This document shows positions 1 through 9,719 of a DNA stretch of 28,008 bases, in pieces. Source of the DNA: DASUDX01 sp036275365 (lineage in GTDB: Bacteria; Pseudomonadota; Gammaproteobacteria; Nevskiales; Nevskiaceae); contig DASUDX010000094.1 in assembly GCA_036275365.1 (NCBI GenBank), positions 1 to 28,008 on the forward strand. Reading direction: 5' to 3'. Numbering within the stretch: the stretch's first letter is position 1; each line of letters begins with the position of its first letter. The notes below the pieces were generated by a model. The model had not been told where the DNA came from. It worked only from the letters and a program-made list of their open reading frames with translations, and searched no databases. Both the position numbers and the translations under genes were made by a program.

Positions 1-762
1 CTGGTCCATCGAGGCCGCCACCACATCGAACAGGGCGCCATCGCTGAGCTGACGGCCGGAGAGGTTGAAGGCGACATACGGCCGTGCGCCGGCCGCGGCC
101 ACGGCACCCAGGCGGGCCGCCGCCTCGGCGGAGGCGTGGGCCACCCAGCGCCCGAGGGGCACGATCAGGCCCGTCTCCTCGGCCAGGGGAATGAACTCGG
201 ACGGCGGCACCGGCTTGCCGCCGGGCGGGCACCAGCGCAGCAGCGCCTCGTAGCCCACCGTCTGTCCGTCCGCCAGCCGCACCACCGGCTGCAGGGCGAG
301 GCTGAAGGCGCGCTCCTCGATGGCCTGCTCCAGGGCCTGCTCGTCGCGCAGGCGGCGCAGGGCATCGGTCTGGGTTTCCCGGTCGACCGCCTCGGCCTGC
401 ACCCCCAGCAGCAGGCTGCGCGAGCGGGTCATCAGCAGCTGCAGCAGATGGCGCAGCAGCGGGTCGGCCTCGCGCAGACGCAGGGCGAGGTAGTCCGGGG
501 TCAGCACGGTCAGCTCGCAGTCGCTCAGCGCCTTGGCACCGGCCGAGCGGGTGGAGCTGTGCCCGAGCAGGGCCGCCTCACCGAACAGCGCGCCGGGACC
601 GATTTCCGCCACGGCGGTCTCCCGTCCATCCCGATCGGCGACGATCTGGATGCGGCCGCTGTCCAGCACATAGGCCTCGCGCGCCGGATCACCCTGGCTG
701 AACAGGTACTCACCCTCGCGGATGCGCCGCGCGTAGCGACTCCGGTTTGCTGATCCGCCCAA
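1..762 (-). CDS. Cyclic-nucleotide-binding / EAL domain signalling protein (3' end beyond window)
   Basis: The 254 visible residues begin with a cNMP-binding beta-roll (about 8-120). Its phosphate-binding cassette, with the GE pair at 61-62 and R72, looks intact. A linker (about 120-150) leads into an EAL domain with the signature YEALLRW at 171-177, an FIPLAEETG segment at 190-198 and the conserved FNLSGRQL block at 232-239. EAL domains hydrolyse cyclic di-GMP, but the later catalytic residues lie beyond the left edge, so activity cannot be judged. No GGDEF domain precedes the EAL in the visible part. I chose the TTG start at 762 because GGAGG lies four bases upstream and the cNMP fold begins right after it. 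The protein is probably cytoplasmic, with no signal peptide or membrane segment, and would let cAMP or a similar ligand modulate c-di-GMP turnover. Confidence 0.85.
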   Translation of the reverse strand, partial: MGGSANRSRYARRIREGEYLFSQGDPAREAYVLDSGRIQIVADRDGRETAVAEIGPGALFGEAALLGHSSTRSAGAKALSDCELTVLTPDYLALRLREADPLLRHLLQLLMTRSRSLLLGVQAEAVDRETQTDALRRLRDEQALEQAIEERAFSLALQPVVRLADGQTVGYEALLRWCPPGGKPVPPSEFIPLAEETGLIVPLGRWVAHASAEAAARLGAVAAAGARPYVAFNLSGRQLSDGALFDVVAASMDQ

Positions 763-840
763 CGCTCCTCCCGATCTGGAATCCCCGCCCGGCTGACACG
801 CTAGCGCGTCCGGCGCGGTCCTGCCTGAGGGAAAGCTCGC

Positions 841-2061
841 TCAGGCGCTGCCTTCCACCAGCGATTTGAGCGCGACGCTCTCATCGGCGAGCGCGGCGGC
901 CGGCAGTATCCGGCGCTCGCCCACCAGGCGCTTGGCCAGCTGGTGCTCCTGCGGCCGGTTGACCGAATCCGCCGCCAGCACCTGGCCCGCCCGCAGATAG
1001 AAGGCCGAAAACTGGCGCTGTTGCGGGTCGCCGCGCAGCACCACCTGGTCATAGCCCTCGTTGAGGCCGGCCATCTGCAGCTTGAGGTCGTACTGATCGG
1101 ACCAGAACCACGGTACCGGGGCATAGGGCTGGGGCTTGCCCAGCAGGGTCTGCGCCACCGCCCGCGCCTGCTCCAGGGCATTGGGCACGGATTCCAGCCG
1201 CAGCCGCCGGCCATAGAGCGGGTTGGGATGGCTGGCGCAATCCCCGGCCGCGAAGATGTCCGGGTCCGAGGTCTGGCCGTAGGCATCGGTGGCAATGCCG
1301 TTGTCCAGTGCCAGACCGGCAGCCTCGGCCAGCTCGGTGTTGGGCAGCAGCCCGATCCCGGCGACGATCAGATCCGCCTCGTGGCGCTGGCCATCGGCCA
1401 GCTGCACCGCCAGCGTGCCGGCGTCCGTCTCGATGCCTGAGAGCTGCGCGCCGGTGACGATGCGCACCCCGCGCTCGCGGTGCACCTGCTCGTAGAAGCT
1501 CGACAGCACCGGGGCCGCCACCCGCGCCAGCAGCCGGGGCGCGGCTTCCAGCACGGTGACGCTAAGGCCCGCCTCCACCGCCACTGCCGCGACTTCGAGA
1601 CCGATATAGCCGCCGCCGACGATCAGCAGGCGCTGACCCGGGCGGAAGGCCGGCTGCAGCCGCTCGATGTCGTCCAGCGTCCGCACCAGATGGATGGGGG
1701 CGGCGGCGGCCCCCGGCAGATTCAGCGGCCGCGCCCGGCCGCCGGTGGCGAGCACCAGCTGGCGGTAGGCCAGGCGCTCGCCGCCGGCAAGCTGCACGGT
1801 GCGCGCATGGCGATCGATGGCGGTGACCGTCTGCCCCAGGCGCAGCTCGATCTGCTGCTTCTCGTAGAAGCCGGCGGGCTTGAGCTGCAGGCTGTCGCGG
1901 CTGGCCTTGCCGGCGAGAAAGGTCTTGGACAGCGGTGGCCGGCGATACGGGGCCCAGGGTTCGCTGCCGATCAGGGTGATCGCCTCGGCATACCCGCCCT
2001 GGCGCAGACTGCTGGCGACTTCGGCACCGGCCTGGCCGGCACCGACAATGACGATGGACAT
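841..2061 (-). CDS. FAD-dependent NAD(P)H oxidoreductase, rubredoxin/ferredoxin reductase type
   Basis: The 406-residue protein has two dinucleotide-binding folds. The FAD motif GAGQAG is at residues 7-12, the NAD(P)H motif GGGYIG at 149-154, and the second FAD contact IFAAGDCA at 269-276. The C-terminal segment with PWFWSDQYD is typical of the reductase_C domain of rubredoxin, putidaredoxin and rhodocoxin reductases, which pass electrons from NAD(P)H to a small iron-sulfur or rubredoxin partner. No such partner is encoded in the window, so the acceptor is unknown. The gene follows aroC closely, 13 bases after its stop, and is probably co-transcribed. An alternative ATG at 2070 would add three residues and leave a 4-base gap. 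I prefer 2061 because the family usually begins a few residues before the first beta strand. No clear Shine-Dalgarno sequence supports either start. Confidence 0.88.
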   Translation of the reverse strand: MSIVIVGAGQAGAEVASSLRQGGYAEAITLIGSEPWAPYRRPPLSKTFLAGKASRDSLQLKPAGFYEKQQIELRLGQTVTAIDRHARTVQLAGGERLAYRQLVLATGGRARPLNLPGAAAAPIHLVRTLDDIERLQPAFRPGQRLLIVGGGYIGLEVAAVAVEAGLSVTVLEAAPRLLARVAAPVLSSFYEQVHRERGVRIVTGAQLSGIETDAGTLAVQLADGQRHEADLIVAGIGLLPNTELAEAAGLALDNGIATDAYGQTSDPDIFAAGDCASHPNPLYGRRLRLESVPNALEQARAVAQTLLGKPQPYAPVPWFWSDQYDLKLQMAGLNEGYDQVVLRGDPQQRQFSAFYLRAGQVLAADSVNRPQEHQLAKRLVGERRILPAAALADESVALKSLVEGSA

Positions 2062-2074
2062 GGGGAGCATCCGC

Positions 2075-3190
2075 TCAGGTGGAGGAAGAGCCCGGTGCCT
2101 GCGCGGCCAGCCGCGGGACGGTGGGCTGCACATCGGCGTTCTGGGCGCGGTGGCGCAGGGCGTGGTCGATCAGCACCAGGGCCACCATCGCCTCGGCGAT
2201 CGGCACCGCCCGCAGACCCACGCAGGGGTCGTGGCGGCCGGTGGTGCGCATCGCCACCGCCTCGCCTGCCCGGTTGATCGAGCGCCCGGGGGTGGTGATG
2301 CTCGAGGTTGGCTTGATCGCCAGCACGCAGCGCAGATCCTGGCCGGTGCTGATGCCACCCGAGATGCCACCGGAATGGTTGGAGAGAAAGCCCTCGGGGC
2401 TCATCTCGTCGCGATGCTCGGTGCCGCGCATCGCGGCGACGGCCATGCCATCGCCGATCTCCACGCCCTTCACCGCATTGATGCCCATCAGCGCGTGGGC
2501 AAGATCGGCGTCGAGGCGATCAAACACCGGCTCCCCCCAGCCCGGCGGCAGCCCGCTCGCCTGTACCTCGACGCGCGCACCGACCGAATCGCCGTCGCGC
2601 CGCAGCTGGGTGATCAGGGCCTCCAGCGCCGGCACCTGGCCGGGCGCCGCGCAGAAGAAGGGGTTGTTCGCCACCGCGGACCAGTCCTCGATCGGCAGCT
2701 CCAGCGGCCCGACGCGAGTGACGCAGGCGCGGATCTGCACGCCGAAGCGCTCGCGCAGCCATTTCTTGGCGATGCCGGCGGCCGCGACCCGCACTGCGGT
2801 TTCGCGGGCACTCGAGCGGCCACCGCCACGGGGGTCGCGGAAGCCGTACTTCTGGTCGTAGGCGTAGTCGGCGTGATTGGGCCGGTAGGTGTCGACGATC
2901 TTGGCGTAGTCATACGAGCGCTGATCGGTGTTCTCGATCAGCAGCGCAATCGGCGTGCCGGTGGTGCGGCCCTCGAACACCCCGGAGAGGATGCGCACCT
3001 GGTCGGCTTCCTGGCGCTGGGTGACGAAGGCGCTGGTGCCGGGACGGCGACGATCGAGGTCCGGCTGCAGATCGGCTTCACTCAGCGCCAGCCCCGGTGG
3101 ACAGCCATCCACCACGCAGCCGATCGCCGCTCCGTGGCTTTCGCCGAAGCTGGTAACGCAGAACAGACGGCCGAAGGTATTGCCGGACAT
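2075..3190 (-). CDS. aroC: Chorismate synthase
   Basis: This enzyme makes chorismate from 5-enolpyruvylshikimate-3-phosphate, the last step of the shikimate pathway, using reduced FMN. The 371 residues are about the normal length for the bacterial enzyme. The three family signatures are present: GESHG at 16-20, RSSARETA at 125-132 and GRHDPC at 318-323, followed by RAVPIAEAM. An in-frame TTG at 3208 could add six residues, but the ATG at 3190 gives the canonical MSGNTFGRLF start. The gene lies 84 bases after prmB, the same pairing as in E. coli, and is followed immediately by the flavoprotein reductase. Because AroC needs reduced FMN, an electron-donating neighbour is intriguing, but nothing here proves a link. 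Confidence 0.97.
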   Translation of the reverse strand: MSGNTFGRLFCVTSFGESHGAAIGCVVDGCPPGLALSEADLQPDLDRRRPGTSAFVTQRQEADQVRILSGVFEGRTTGTPIALLIENTDQRSYDYAKIVDTYRPNHADYAYDQKYGFRDPRGGGRSSARETAVRVAAAGIAKKWLRERFGVQIRACVTRVGPLELPIEDWSAVANNPFFCAAPGQVPALEALITQLRRDGDSVGARVEVQASGLPPGWGEPVFDRLDADLAHALMGINAVKGVEIGDGMAVAAMRGTEHRDEMSPEGFLSNHSGGISGGISTGQDLRCVLAIKPTSSITTPGRSINRAGEAVAMRTTGRHDPCVGLRAVPIAEAMVALVLIDHALRHRAQNADVQPTVPRLAAQAPGSSST

Positions 3191-3219
3191 GCGCGAGGGA
3201 GGAGACAAACGCCGGCCGG

Positions 3220-3225
3220 ATTATG
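3220..3225 (-). promoter_or_regulatory. Possible -10 element upstream of aroC
   Basis: Read on the minus strand the hexamer is CATAAT, five of six matches to the sigma-70 -10 consensus, about 30 bases before the aroC start in an otherwise very GC-rich gap. No -35 hexamer is recognisable at the usual distance. It may give aroC its own promoter in addition to read-through from prmB. Support is motif only. Confidence 0.25.
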
Positions 3226-3274
3226 CCGTCTGGCGGCCGCGGGGCGCCCGGCCGGCCTTCGCCCTCGCGTCCGC

Positions 3275-4180
3275 CTACCCGCCGCGTCGCTTGAGCCAGC
3301 CGGCGAGGTCGCGGCGGCTGATCACGAACACGCCATCCCCGCCACGCTCGAACTCCGGCCAGCTCACCGGCAGATCGGCATAGCGCGCCTCGAACTCCGC
3401 GCGCGAACCGCCGATCTCGACGATCAGGCTGCCGTCCACCTCCAGATGGGCCGGTGCCTCCACCAGCAGGCGCTCGACCAGGTCCATGCCATCCTCGCCC
3501 GCCTCCAGCGCGCGCCTCGGCTCATGCTGGAACTCGGCCGGCAGCGCCTGCCACTCGGCCAGCGGCACATAGGGCGGATTGCAGACGATCAGGTCGTAGC
3601 GGCCGGGCAGCTGGGCGAACAGATCGCCTTGGACCACCCGCACCCGATCGCCCAGCTGGTGGCGCTCGATGTTGCGCTGGCAGACCGTGACGGCACCGGG
3701 GTCGATCTCGCCGAGATCCACCTCCACGCCCAGGTGATGGGCGATGGCGATGCCGATACAGCCGGACCCGGTACAGAGATCCAGCACCCGGTTGGGAAGC
3801 GCCGGCAACCAGGGGCTGAAGCCGCGCTCGATCAGCTCGGCCAGCGGCGAGCGCGGGATCAGCACCCGCTCATCGACATGGAAGCTGAGCCCGCACCAGT
3901 CGATCTCGCCGAGCAGATAGGCCGCTGGCTTGCGGGTCTGCATGCGGCGGTCCAGCAGCGCCGCCACCGCCGCGCATTCGCTGCCGGTGAGGCGGGCCTC
4001 CAGATAGATCGCCGGGACCTCCGCCGGCAGGTGCAGGGCGTGCCGCACCAGGTGGAAGGCCTCGTCGAGCGCATTGTCGGTGCCGTGCCCGAAGTGCAGT
4101 CCGGCGCGCTGGAAGGCACTCGCGCCCCAGCGGATCCAGTCACGCGGGGTGTGCAGCACCGAGCGGTCATCGGCGGTCAT
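3275..4180 (-). CDS. prmB: Ribosomal protein uL3 (L3) glutamine N5-methyltransferase
   Basis: The 301-residue SAM-dependent methyltransferase belongs to the HemK/PrmA-C family. The SAM-binding motif VLDLCTGSG is at 132-140 and the catalytic NPPYV, which binds the target glutamine side chain, is at 201-205. The N-terminal helical domain (WIRWGASAF and following) and the LPAEFQHEP segment after NPPY resemble PrmB, which methylates ribosomal protein L3, more than PrmC, which acts on release factors. The aroC gene directly downstream supports prmB, as in E. coli. It starts at an ATG close to a divergent promoter region shared with the SCO1/SenC gene. No strong ribosome binding site is visible. 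Confidence 0.93.
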   Translation of the reverse strand: MTADDRSVLHTPRDWIRWGASAFQRAGLHFGHGTDNALDEAFHLVRHALHLPAEVPAIYLEARLTGSECAAVAALLDRRMQTRKPAAYLLGEIDWCGLSFHVDERVLIPRSPLAELIERGFSPWLPALPNRVLDLCTGSGCIGIAIAHHLGVEVDLGEIDPGAVTVCQRNIERHQLGDRVRVVQGDLFAQLPGRYDLIVCNPPYVPLAEWQALPAEFQHEPRRALEAGEDGMDLVERLLVEAPAHLEVDGSLIVEIGGSRAEFEARYADLPVSWPEFERGGDGVFVISRRDLAGWLKRRGG

Positions 4181-4193
4181 GAATGAAAAGGCG

Positions 4194-4215
4194 ATAATCG
4201 GGAGGCCGCGATTAT
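4194..4215. promoter_or_regulatory. Inverted repeat in the divergent prmB / SCO gene promoter region
   Basis: The arms ATAATCG (4194-4200) and CGATTAT (4209-4215) are perfect complements separated by eight bases. The repeat occupies the short gap between the divergent starts at 4180 and 4237, where both promoters must lie. Each arm also resembles a -10 hexamer: GATAAT on the plus strand at 4193-4198 and CATAAT on the minus strand at 4211-4216. It could therefore be a pair of overlapping divergent -10 elements, an operator for a dimeric regulator, or both. Confidence 0.4.
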
Positions 4216-4236
4216 GCGGTCTTCCCCGGCTTGCGC

Positions 4237-4848
4237 ATGCGCACCCCCAGCCAGTCCGTCCTGCTCGGCGTTGCCGCCGCCTTCGCCCTGGTGGCCGGCC
4301 TGCTGGCCGCCCAGTGGTGGACCCGTCCCGCCGTCACCGCGCTTGCCTCCGGCACGCTGCTGGATACCCCGCGTCCGCTGCCGCCGTTCCAGCTGGTCGA
4401 TGAGCAGGGACAGCCCTTCGGCCCCGAGCAGCTGCGCGGCCAGTGGAGCGTGATCTTTGTCGGCTTCACCCAGTGTCCGGACATCTGCCCGGCCACCCTC
4501 GGCCTGCTCGCCCAGGCCCTGCGTGCGCTGGAGGCGCAGCGCCCGCAGGTGCTGCTGCTGTCGGTGGACCCGGAGCGCGACAGCCCGGAGCGGCTGCGCG
4601 GCTATGTGCGCCACTTCGATCCGGCGTTCCGCGCCGCCACCGGCTCGATCGCCGAACTCGAGCAGCTGGGCCAGGCCCTGGGCTTCGTCTTCGCCAAGGT
4701 GGCGCAGGGGGAGAGCTATACCCTGGACCACTCCGGTGCCCTGATGCTGATCAACCCGGCCGGCCAGCTGGCCGGCTACATCACCCCGCCGTTCAGCGTC
4801 AGTGCGCTGGCGGCCGACTTTCGACTGCTGCCGGAGCATGCGGGATGA
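4237..4848 (+). CDS. SCO1/SenC family copper chaperone / thioredoxin-fold protein
   Basis: The 203-residue protein starts with one hydrophobic anchor (about 8-27), placing a thioredoxin-like domain on the periplasmic side. The copper-binding CPDICP motif has cysteines at 80 and 84. The third ligand, the histidine in LDHSGAL, is at about 165, and SVDPERD between them is also typical. The family delivers copper to the CuA site of cytochrome c oxidase or acts as a thiol reductant. No oxidase genes are in the window, so the partner is elsewhere. Start choice: ATG at 4237 versus TTG at 4231. Neither has a good ribosome binding site. The stop overlaps the psd start in ATGA, so this is the first gene of a coupled plus-strand operon. 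Confidence 0.9.
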   Translation: MRTPSQSVLLGVAAAFALVAGLLAAQWWTRPAVTALASGTLLDTPRPLPPFQLVDEQGQPFGPEQLRGQWSVIFVGFTQCPDICPATLGLLAQALRALEAQRPQVLLLSVDPERDSPERLRGYVRHFDPAFRAATGSIAELEQLGQALGFVFAKVAQGESYTLDHSGALMLINPAGQLAGYITPPFSVSALAADFRLLPEHAG

Positions 4849-5729
4849 GCACGACCCTCGAGCCGGAGACTGACGCCAGCCGCGGCGATCGCGTGTTCGC
4901 CTTCATCCAGGAACGGCTGCCGACGCGGGCGCTGTCCTCGCTGATTCACTGGCTGATGGGCCTGGAAAGCCCGCTGTTCACCCGCCTGATGATCGGGCTG
5001 TTCCAGCGTCTGTTCCCCCAGATCGATCTCGGCGAGGCCCAGCGCCGGCGGCCGGCGCAGTACCGGAGCTTCAACGACTTCTTCACCCGCGCGCTGGCGC
5101 CGGATGCACGGCCTCTGGCGCCAGAGCCGCACTGGGTCTGCCCGGTGGATGGCACCGTCTCCCAGCTCGGCACCATCCGCCAGGGACAGCTGATCCAGGC
5201 CAAGGGCCATCGCTACAGCAGCGCCGAGCTGCTGACCGACCCGGCCCTGGCCGGAGCCTTCGAGGGCGGGGAGTTCTGCACCATCTACCTCGCCCCCTAC
5301 AACTACCACCGCATCCATCTGCCGCAGACCGGCGAGCTGCGCGACTGGCTCTATGTGCCCGGGCGGCTGTTCAGCGTCAACGCCGCCACCGCGCGCGCCC
5401 TGCCCCGCCTGTTCGCCCGCAACGAGCGGGTGGTGACGATCTGGGACACCGCACAGGGCCCGTTCGCGCTGGTGATGGTCGGCGCCCTGTTCGTTGGCTC
5501 GATGGAAACGGTGTGGACCGGCAAGATCTCCCCACCGCACCGGCGTGGCGAGGTCGAGCGCTATCAGCCCATTCATCCCACCCGGCTGGCACGCGGCGCC
5601 GAGATGGGCCGCTTCAACATGGGCTCGACGGTGATTCTGCTCAGTGCCCGCGGCCGGCTGCGCTATCACCCCTCGCTGCAGCCGGGGCAGCCGGTGCGGA
5701 TGGGTCAGGCCCTGGCCGAGCCGGTATGA
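4845..5729 (+). CDS. psd: Phosphatidylserine decarboxylase proenzyme
   Basis: The enzyme converts phosphatidylserine to phosphatidylethanolamine at the inner membrane. The 294-residue proenzyme should cleave itself between G260 and S261, turning the serine into the pyruvoyl cofactor. The processing motif is MGST at 259-262, where the E. coli enzyme has LGST. The aspartate in PVDGT (D102) and histidines in YNYHRIHLP (H155, H158) fit the Asp-His-Ser self-cleavage and catalytic set. Length matches the type I bacterial family. The start is fixed by the ATGA overlap with the SCO1/SenC gene, and its own stop overlaps the next gene the same way. Confidence 0.96.
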   Translation: MSTTLEPETDASRGDRVFAFIQERLPTRALSSLIHWLMGLESPLFTRLMIGLFQRLFPQIDLGEAQRRRPAQYRSFNDFFTRALAPDARPLAPEPHWVCPVDGTVSQLGTIRQGQLIQAKGHRYSSAELLTDPALAGAFEGGEFCTIYLAPYNYHRIHLPQTGELRDWLYVPGRLFSVNAATARALPRLFARNERVVTIWDTAQGPFALVMVGALFVGSMETVWTGKISPPHRRGEVERYQPIHPTRLARGAEMGRFNMGSTVILLSARGRLRYHPSLQPGQPVRMGQALAEPV

Positions 5730-6256
5730 CGCCCCCCCTGACGCTGCGCCGGGCGCTCCCGGCCGATGTGCCGACCATCCTGCGCTTCATCCGCGCGCTG
5801 GCCGAGTACGAGCGCCTGCTGCACCGGGTGAGCGCAGACGAATCGCGCCTGCGCGAGTCGCTGTTTGGCCCGCAGCCGGCGGCCGAGGTGGTGCTGGCCG
5901 AGCGCGCCGGCGAGCCGGTCGGCTTCGCCCTCTGGTTCCACACCTACTCGACCTTTCTCGCCCGCCGCGGGCTCTATCTCGAAGATTTGTTCGTGCTGCC
6001 CGCCGCCCGCGGACAGGGGGTTGGCCGTGCCCTGCTCGCCTGGCTCGCCCGCCTGGCGGTGGAACGCGACTGCGGCCGCTTCGAATGGAGCGTGCTGGAC
6101 TGGAACGAGCCGGCCATCCGTTTCTATGAAGGCCTGGGCGCCGAGTGGCAGCGCGACTGGCGCCTGTTCCGCCTGTACGGACCGGCGCTGGAACAGCTGG
6201 CCGCCAGCGCCGAACCTTTGCCGGCCGCGGCACTCCAAGCGGGGTCTGTCCGATGA
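5726..6256 (+). CDS. GNAT family N-acetyltransferase, diamine/spermidine acetyltransferase-like
   Basis: The 176-residue protein is a single GNAT domain. The acetyl-CoA pyrophosphate loop RGQGVG is at 95-100, preceded by the strand LYLEDLFV. The conserved WFHTYSTFL stretch (70-78), the YLEDLFV strand and the DWNEPAIRFYEGLGA block (125-139) are characteristic of the SAT1-like branch that acetylates small polyamines or related amines. The true substrate is not deducible. The start overlaps the psd stop (ATGA) and its stop overlaps the bepA start, so it is translated as part of the envelope operon. The last 20 or so residues are an Ala-rich tail beyond the fold. Confidence 0.87.
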   Translation: MTPPLTLRRALPADVPTILRFIRALAEYERLLHRVSADESRLRESLFGPQPAAEVVLAERAGEPVGFALWFHTYSTFLARRGLYLEDLFVLPAARGQGVGRALLAWLARLAVERDCGRFEWSVLDWNEPAIRFYEGLGAEWQRDWRLFRLYGPALEQLAASAEPLPAAALQAGSVR

Positions 6257-7815
6257 GCCTGTCCCCGATGTCGCGCTCCGTGTTCACCGCCGCCCTGCTG
6301 CTGGGCCTGTCCACCCTGGCCTCGGCGCAGCGTCTGGAGGATGCCCGGCCGGTTCGCCCGGACGCGCCCTCGGTGGAGGATGTGGTGGTGCTGCGCCAGC
6401 CGCTCGATCTGCCGCAGATGGGCGAGCCCGCCGATGCCACGCTCTCACCGGCCGAGGAGCTGGCCCTGGGCAGCCAGGTGGTCTCGCAGATGTACCAGTA
6501 CGAGTATGTCTTCGAGGACGCCGAGGTCAGCGACTACATCGCCGCCATGGGCTGGAAGCTGGCGGCGGCCGGCCAGACCCGGCCGGATCACCTGGCCTTC
6601 CTGGTGATCGCCGATCCGCGCATCAACGCCTTCGCCCTGCCCGGTGGCTACATCGGAATGAACGCCGGCCTGATCACCGCCAGCTCCAGCGAGAGCGAGC
6701 TGGCCGGGGTGATGGGCCATGAGCTCGCCCATGTCACCCAGCGCCACATCGCCCGCAGCGCCAGTGCCAGCGGCGGGCTGGCCACGGTGGCCACCTGGGC
6801 GGCGGTGCTGGCGGCGATCCTCGCCGGCTCCGGCGATCCCGATGTGGTGCTGGCGGCGCTGTCGGTTGGCACTGCGGCCAGCTACCAGCGCCAGGTCAGC
6901 TTCATCCGCGCCCACGAGCTGGAAGCCGACCGCATCGGCATCCAGACCCTCGCCGCGGCTGGCTACAACCCGGAAGGCATGGCCAACTTCTTCCAGCGGC
7001 TGGAGCAGCAGTCGCGCCTGTATGGCACCGGCATCCCGGAGATTCTGCGCACCCACCCGGTCAACACCACCCGTATCAGCGAGGCGCGGGCGCGCATCGC
7101 CGCCCTGCCCGCCCGCACGGTGCCGGACTCGCTCGACTACCAGCTGATGAAGGCGCGCACCCAGGTGTTCGCCGCCGACCAGCCCAGCGCGGCGGTGGCG
7201 GCCTTCTCGGCGCGGCTGGAAGCCGGCGAGGACAGTCCGGCGACGCGCTATGGTCTGGCGCTGGCCCAGCACCAGCTCGGGCAGGCCGAGGCGGCCCGCC
7301 GCAGCCTCGATCCGGTGCTGCAGCGTCATCCCCGCCAGGCGCATCTGAACCTGCTGCGGGCGGCGATCGATTTCTCCGGCGGCGCGCGCGAGGCGGCGCT
7401 CAACCGCTATGCCGAGACCCTGAAGGCCTATCCGCGCTTCGCGCCGGCGATCCTCGCCTATGCCGATGCGCTGATCCAGGCCGGCCGCGCGCCGGCCGCG
7501 CGCGATGTGCTGCTCAGCCACGAGCAGGCGCTCGGAACCCGGCTGGAAACCTATCGCCTGCTGGCGAGCGCCGCGCGGGAGACCGATGACAACGGCGAGG
7601 CCAGCTTCCAGATGGCCAATTACCTCTATCTCCGCGGCGACCCGGGTGGCGCCTTGGCCCAGCTTGACGCCGGGCTGCGCATCGCCAGCCTCAGCCCCCA
7701 GGACCGCGCCCGCCTGGCGGCGCGCCGCTCCGAGGTGCGTGACGCGTTGCCGCGCAACTTCGACCCCTACCGGCGCCCGGACCAGCGGCGGCTTGGCAGC
7801 GCGCCAGCGCGCTGA
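6253..7815 (+). CDS. bepA: Periplasmic M48 metalloprotease / outer-membrane assembly chaperone, BepA-like, with TPR tail
   Basis: The 520-residue protein has a signal peptide (about 1-25, cleavage after ASA), an M48 zinc protease domain and a C-terminal TPR superhelix (about 290-500). The zinc site is HELAH at 156-160, with the third ligand in the HELEAD block (E222). The THP histidine at 268 matches the position of the histidine that keeps E. coli BepA in a latent state. The family repairs or degrades misassembled outer-membrane proteins, notably LptD, at the BAM complex. It is the last gene of the SCO-psd-GNAT-bepA run and is followed by a strong hairpin. Confidence 0.92.
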   Translation: MSLSPMSRSVFTAALLLGLSTLASAQRLEDARPVRPDAPSVEDVVVLRQPLDLPQMGEPADATLSPAEELALGSQVVSQMYQYEYVFEDAEVSDYIAAMGWKLAAAGQTRPDHLAFLVIADPRINAFALPGGYIGMNAGLITASSSESELAGVMGHELAHVTQRHIARSASASGGLATVATWAAVLAAILAGSGDPDVVLAALSVGTAASYQRQVSFIRAHELEADRIGIQTLAAAGYNPEGMANFFQRLEQQSRLYGTGIPEILRTHPVNTTRISEARARIAALPARTVPDSLDYQLMKARTQVFAADQPSAAVAAFSARLEAGEDSPATRYGLALAQHQLGQAEAARRSLDPVLQRHPRQAHLNLLRAAIDFSGGAREAALNRYAETLKAYPRFAPAILAYADALIQAGRAPAARDVLLSHEQALGTRLETYRLLASAARETDDNGEASFQMANYLYLRGDPGGALAQLDAGLRIASLSPQDRARLAARRSEVRDALPRNFDPYRRPDQRRLGSAPAR

Positions 7816-7831
7816 CGCCGCCTCGCGGGCG

Positions 7832-7857
7832 ACCCGCCGGGCGCTCGCCCGGCGGGT
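7832..7857. terminator. GC-rich hairpin between convergent bepA and icd
   Basis: Eleven-base complementary arms (7832-7842 and 7847-7857) enclose a four-base loop in the short gap between the two convergent stop codons. No T tract follows on either strand. I read it as a bidirectional transcription barrier or mRNA 3'-end stabiliser, rather than a classical intrinsic terminator. Confidence 0.55.
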
Positions 7858-7881
7858 CTGGCAGCGGGCCGGGGCTTCGGG

Positions 7882-9651
<1,770 letters not shown>

Positions 9652-9719
9652 CGACTCGGTCTCCGTTCGTTCTAGGGCCCGCAAACAGGCGCGGGCACGG
9701 CTTTTTTTGGCAGGAAGCC

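Noticed and set aside
1880..4186. Open frame of about 770 codons on the plus strand
   Set aside because: It is antisense to aroC and prmB, both recognised by several motifs. Its translation shows no family features.
9677..9708. Hairpin GCCCGC/GCGGGC followed by seven T on the plus strand, resembling an intrinsic terminator
   Set aside because: The T run starts five bases after the stem and no plus-strand gene ends here: bepA stops at 7815 and is followed by its own hairpin. It is more likely a leader structure of icd on the minus strand.
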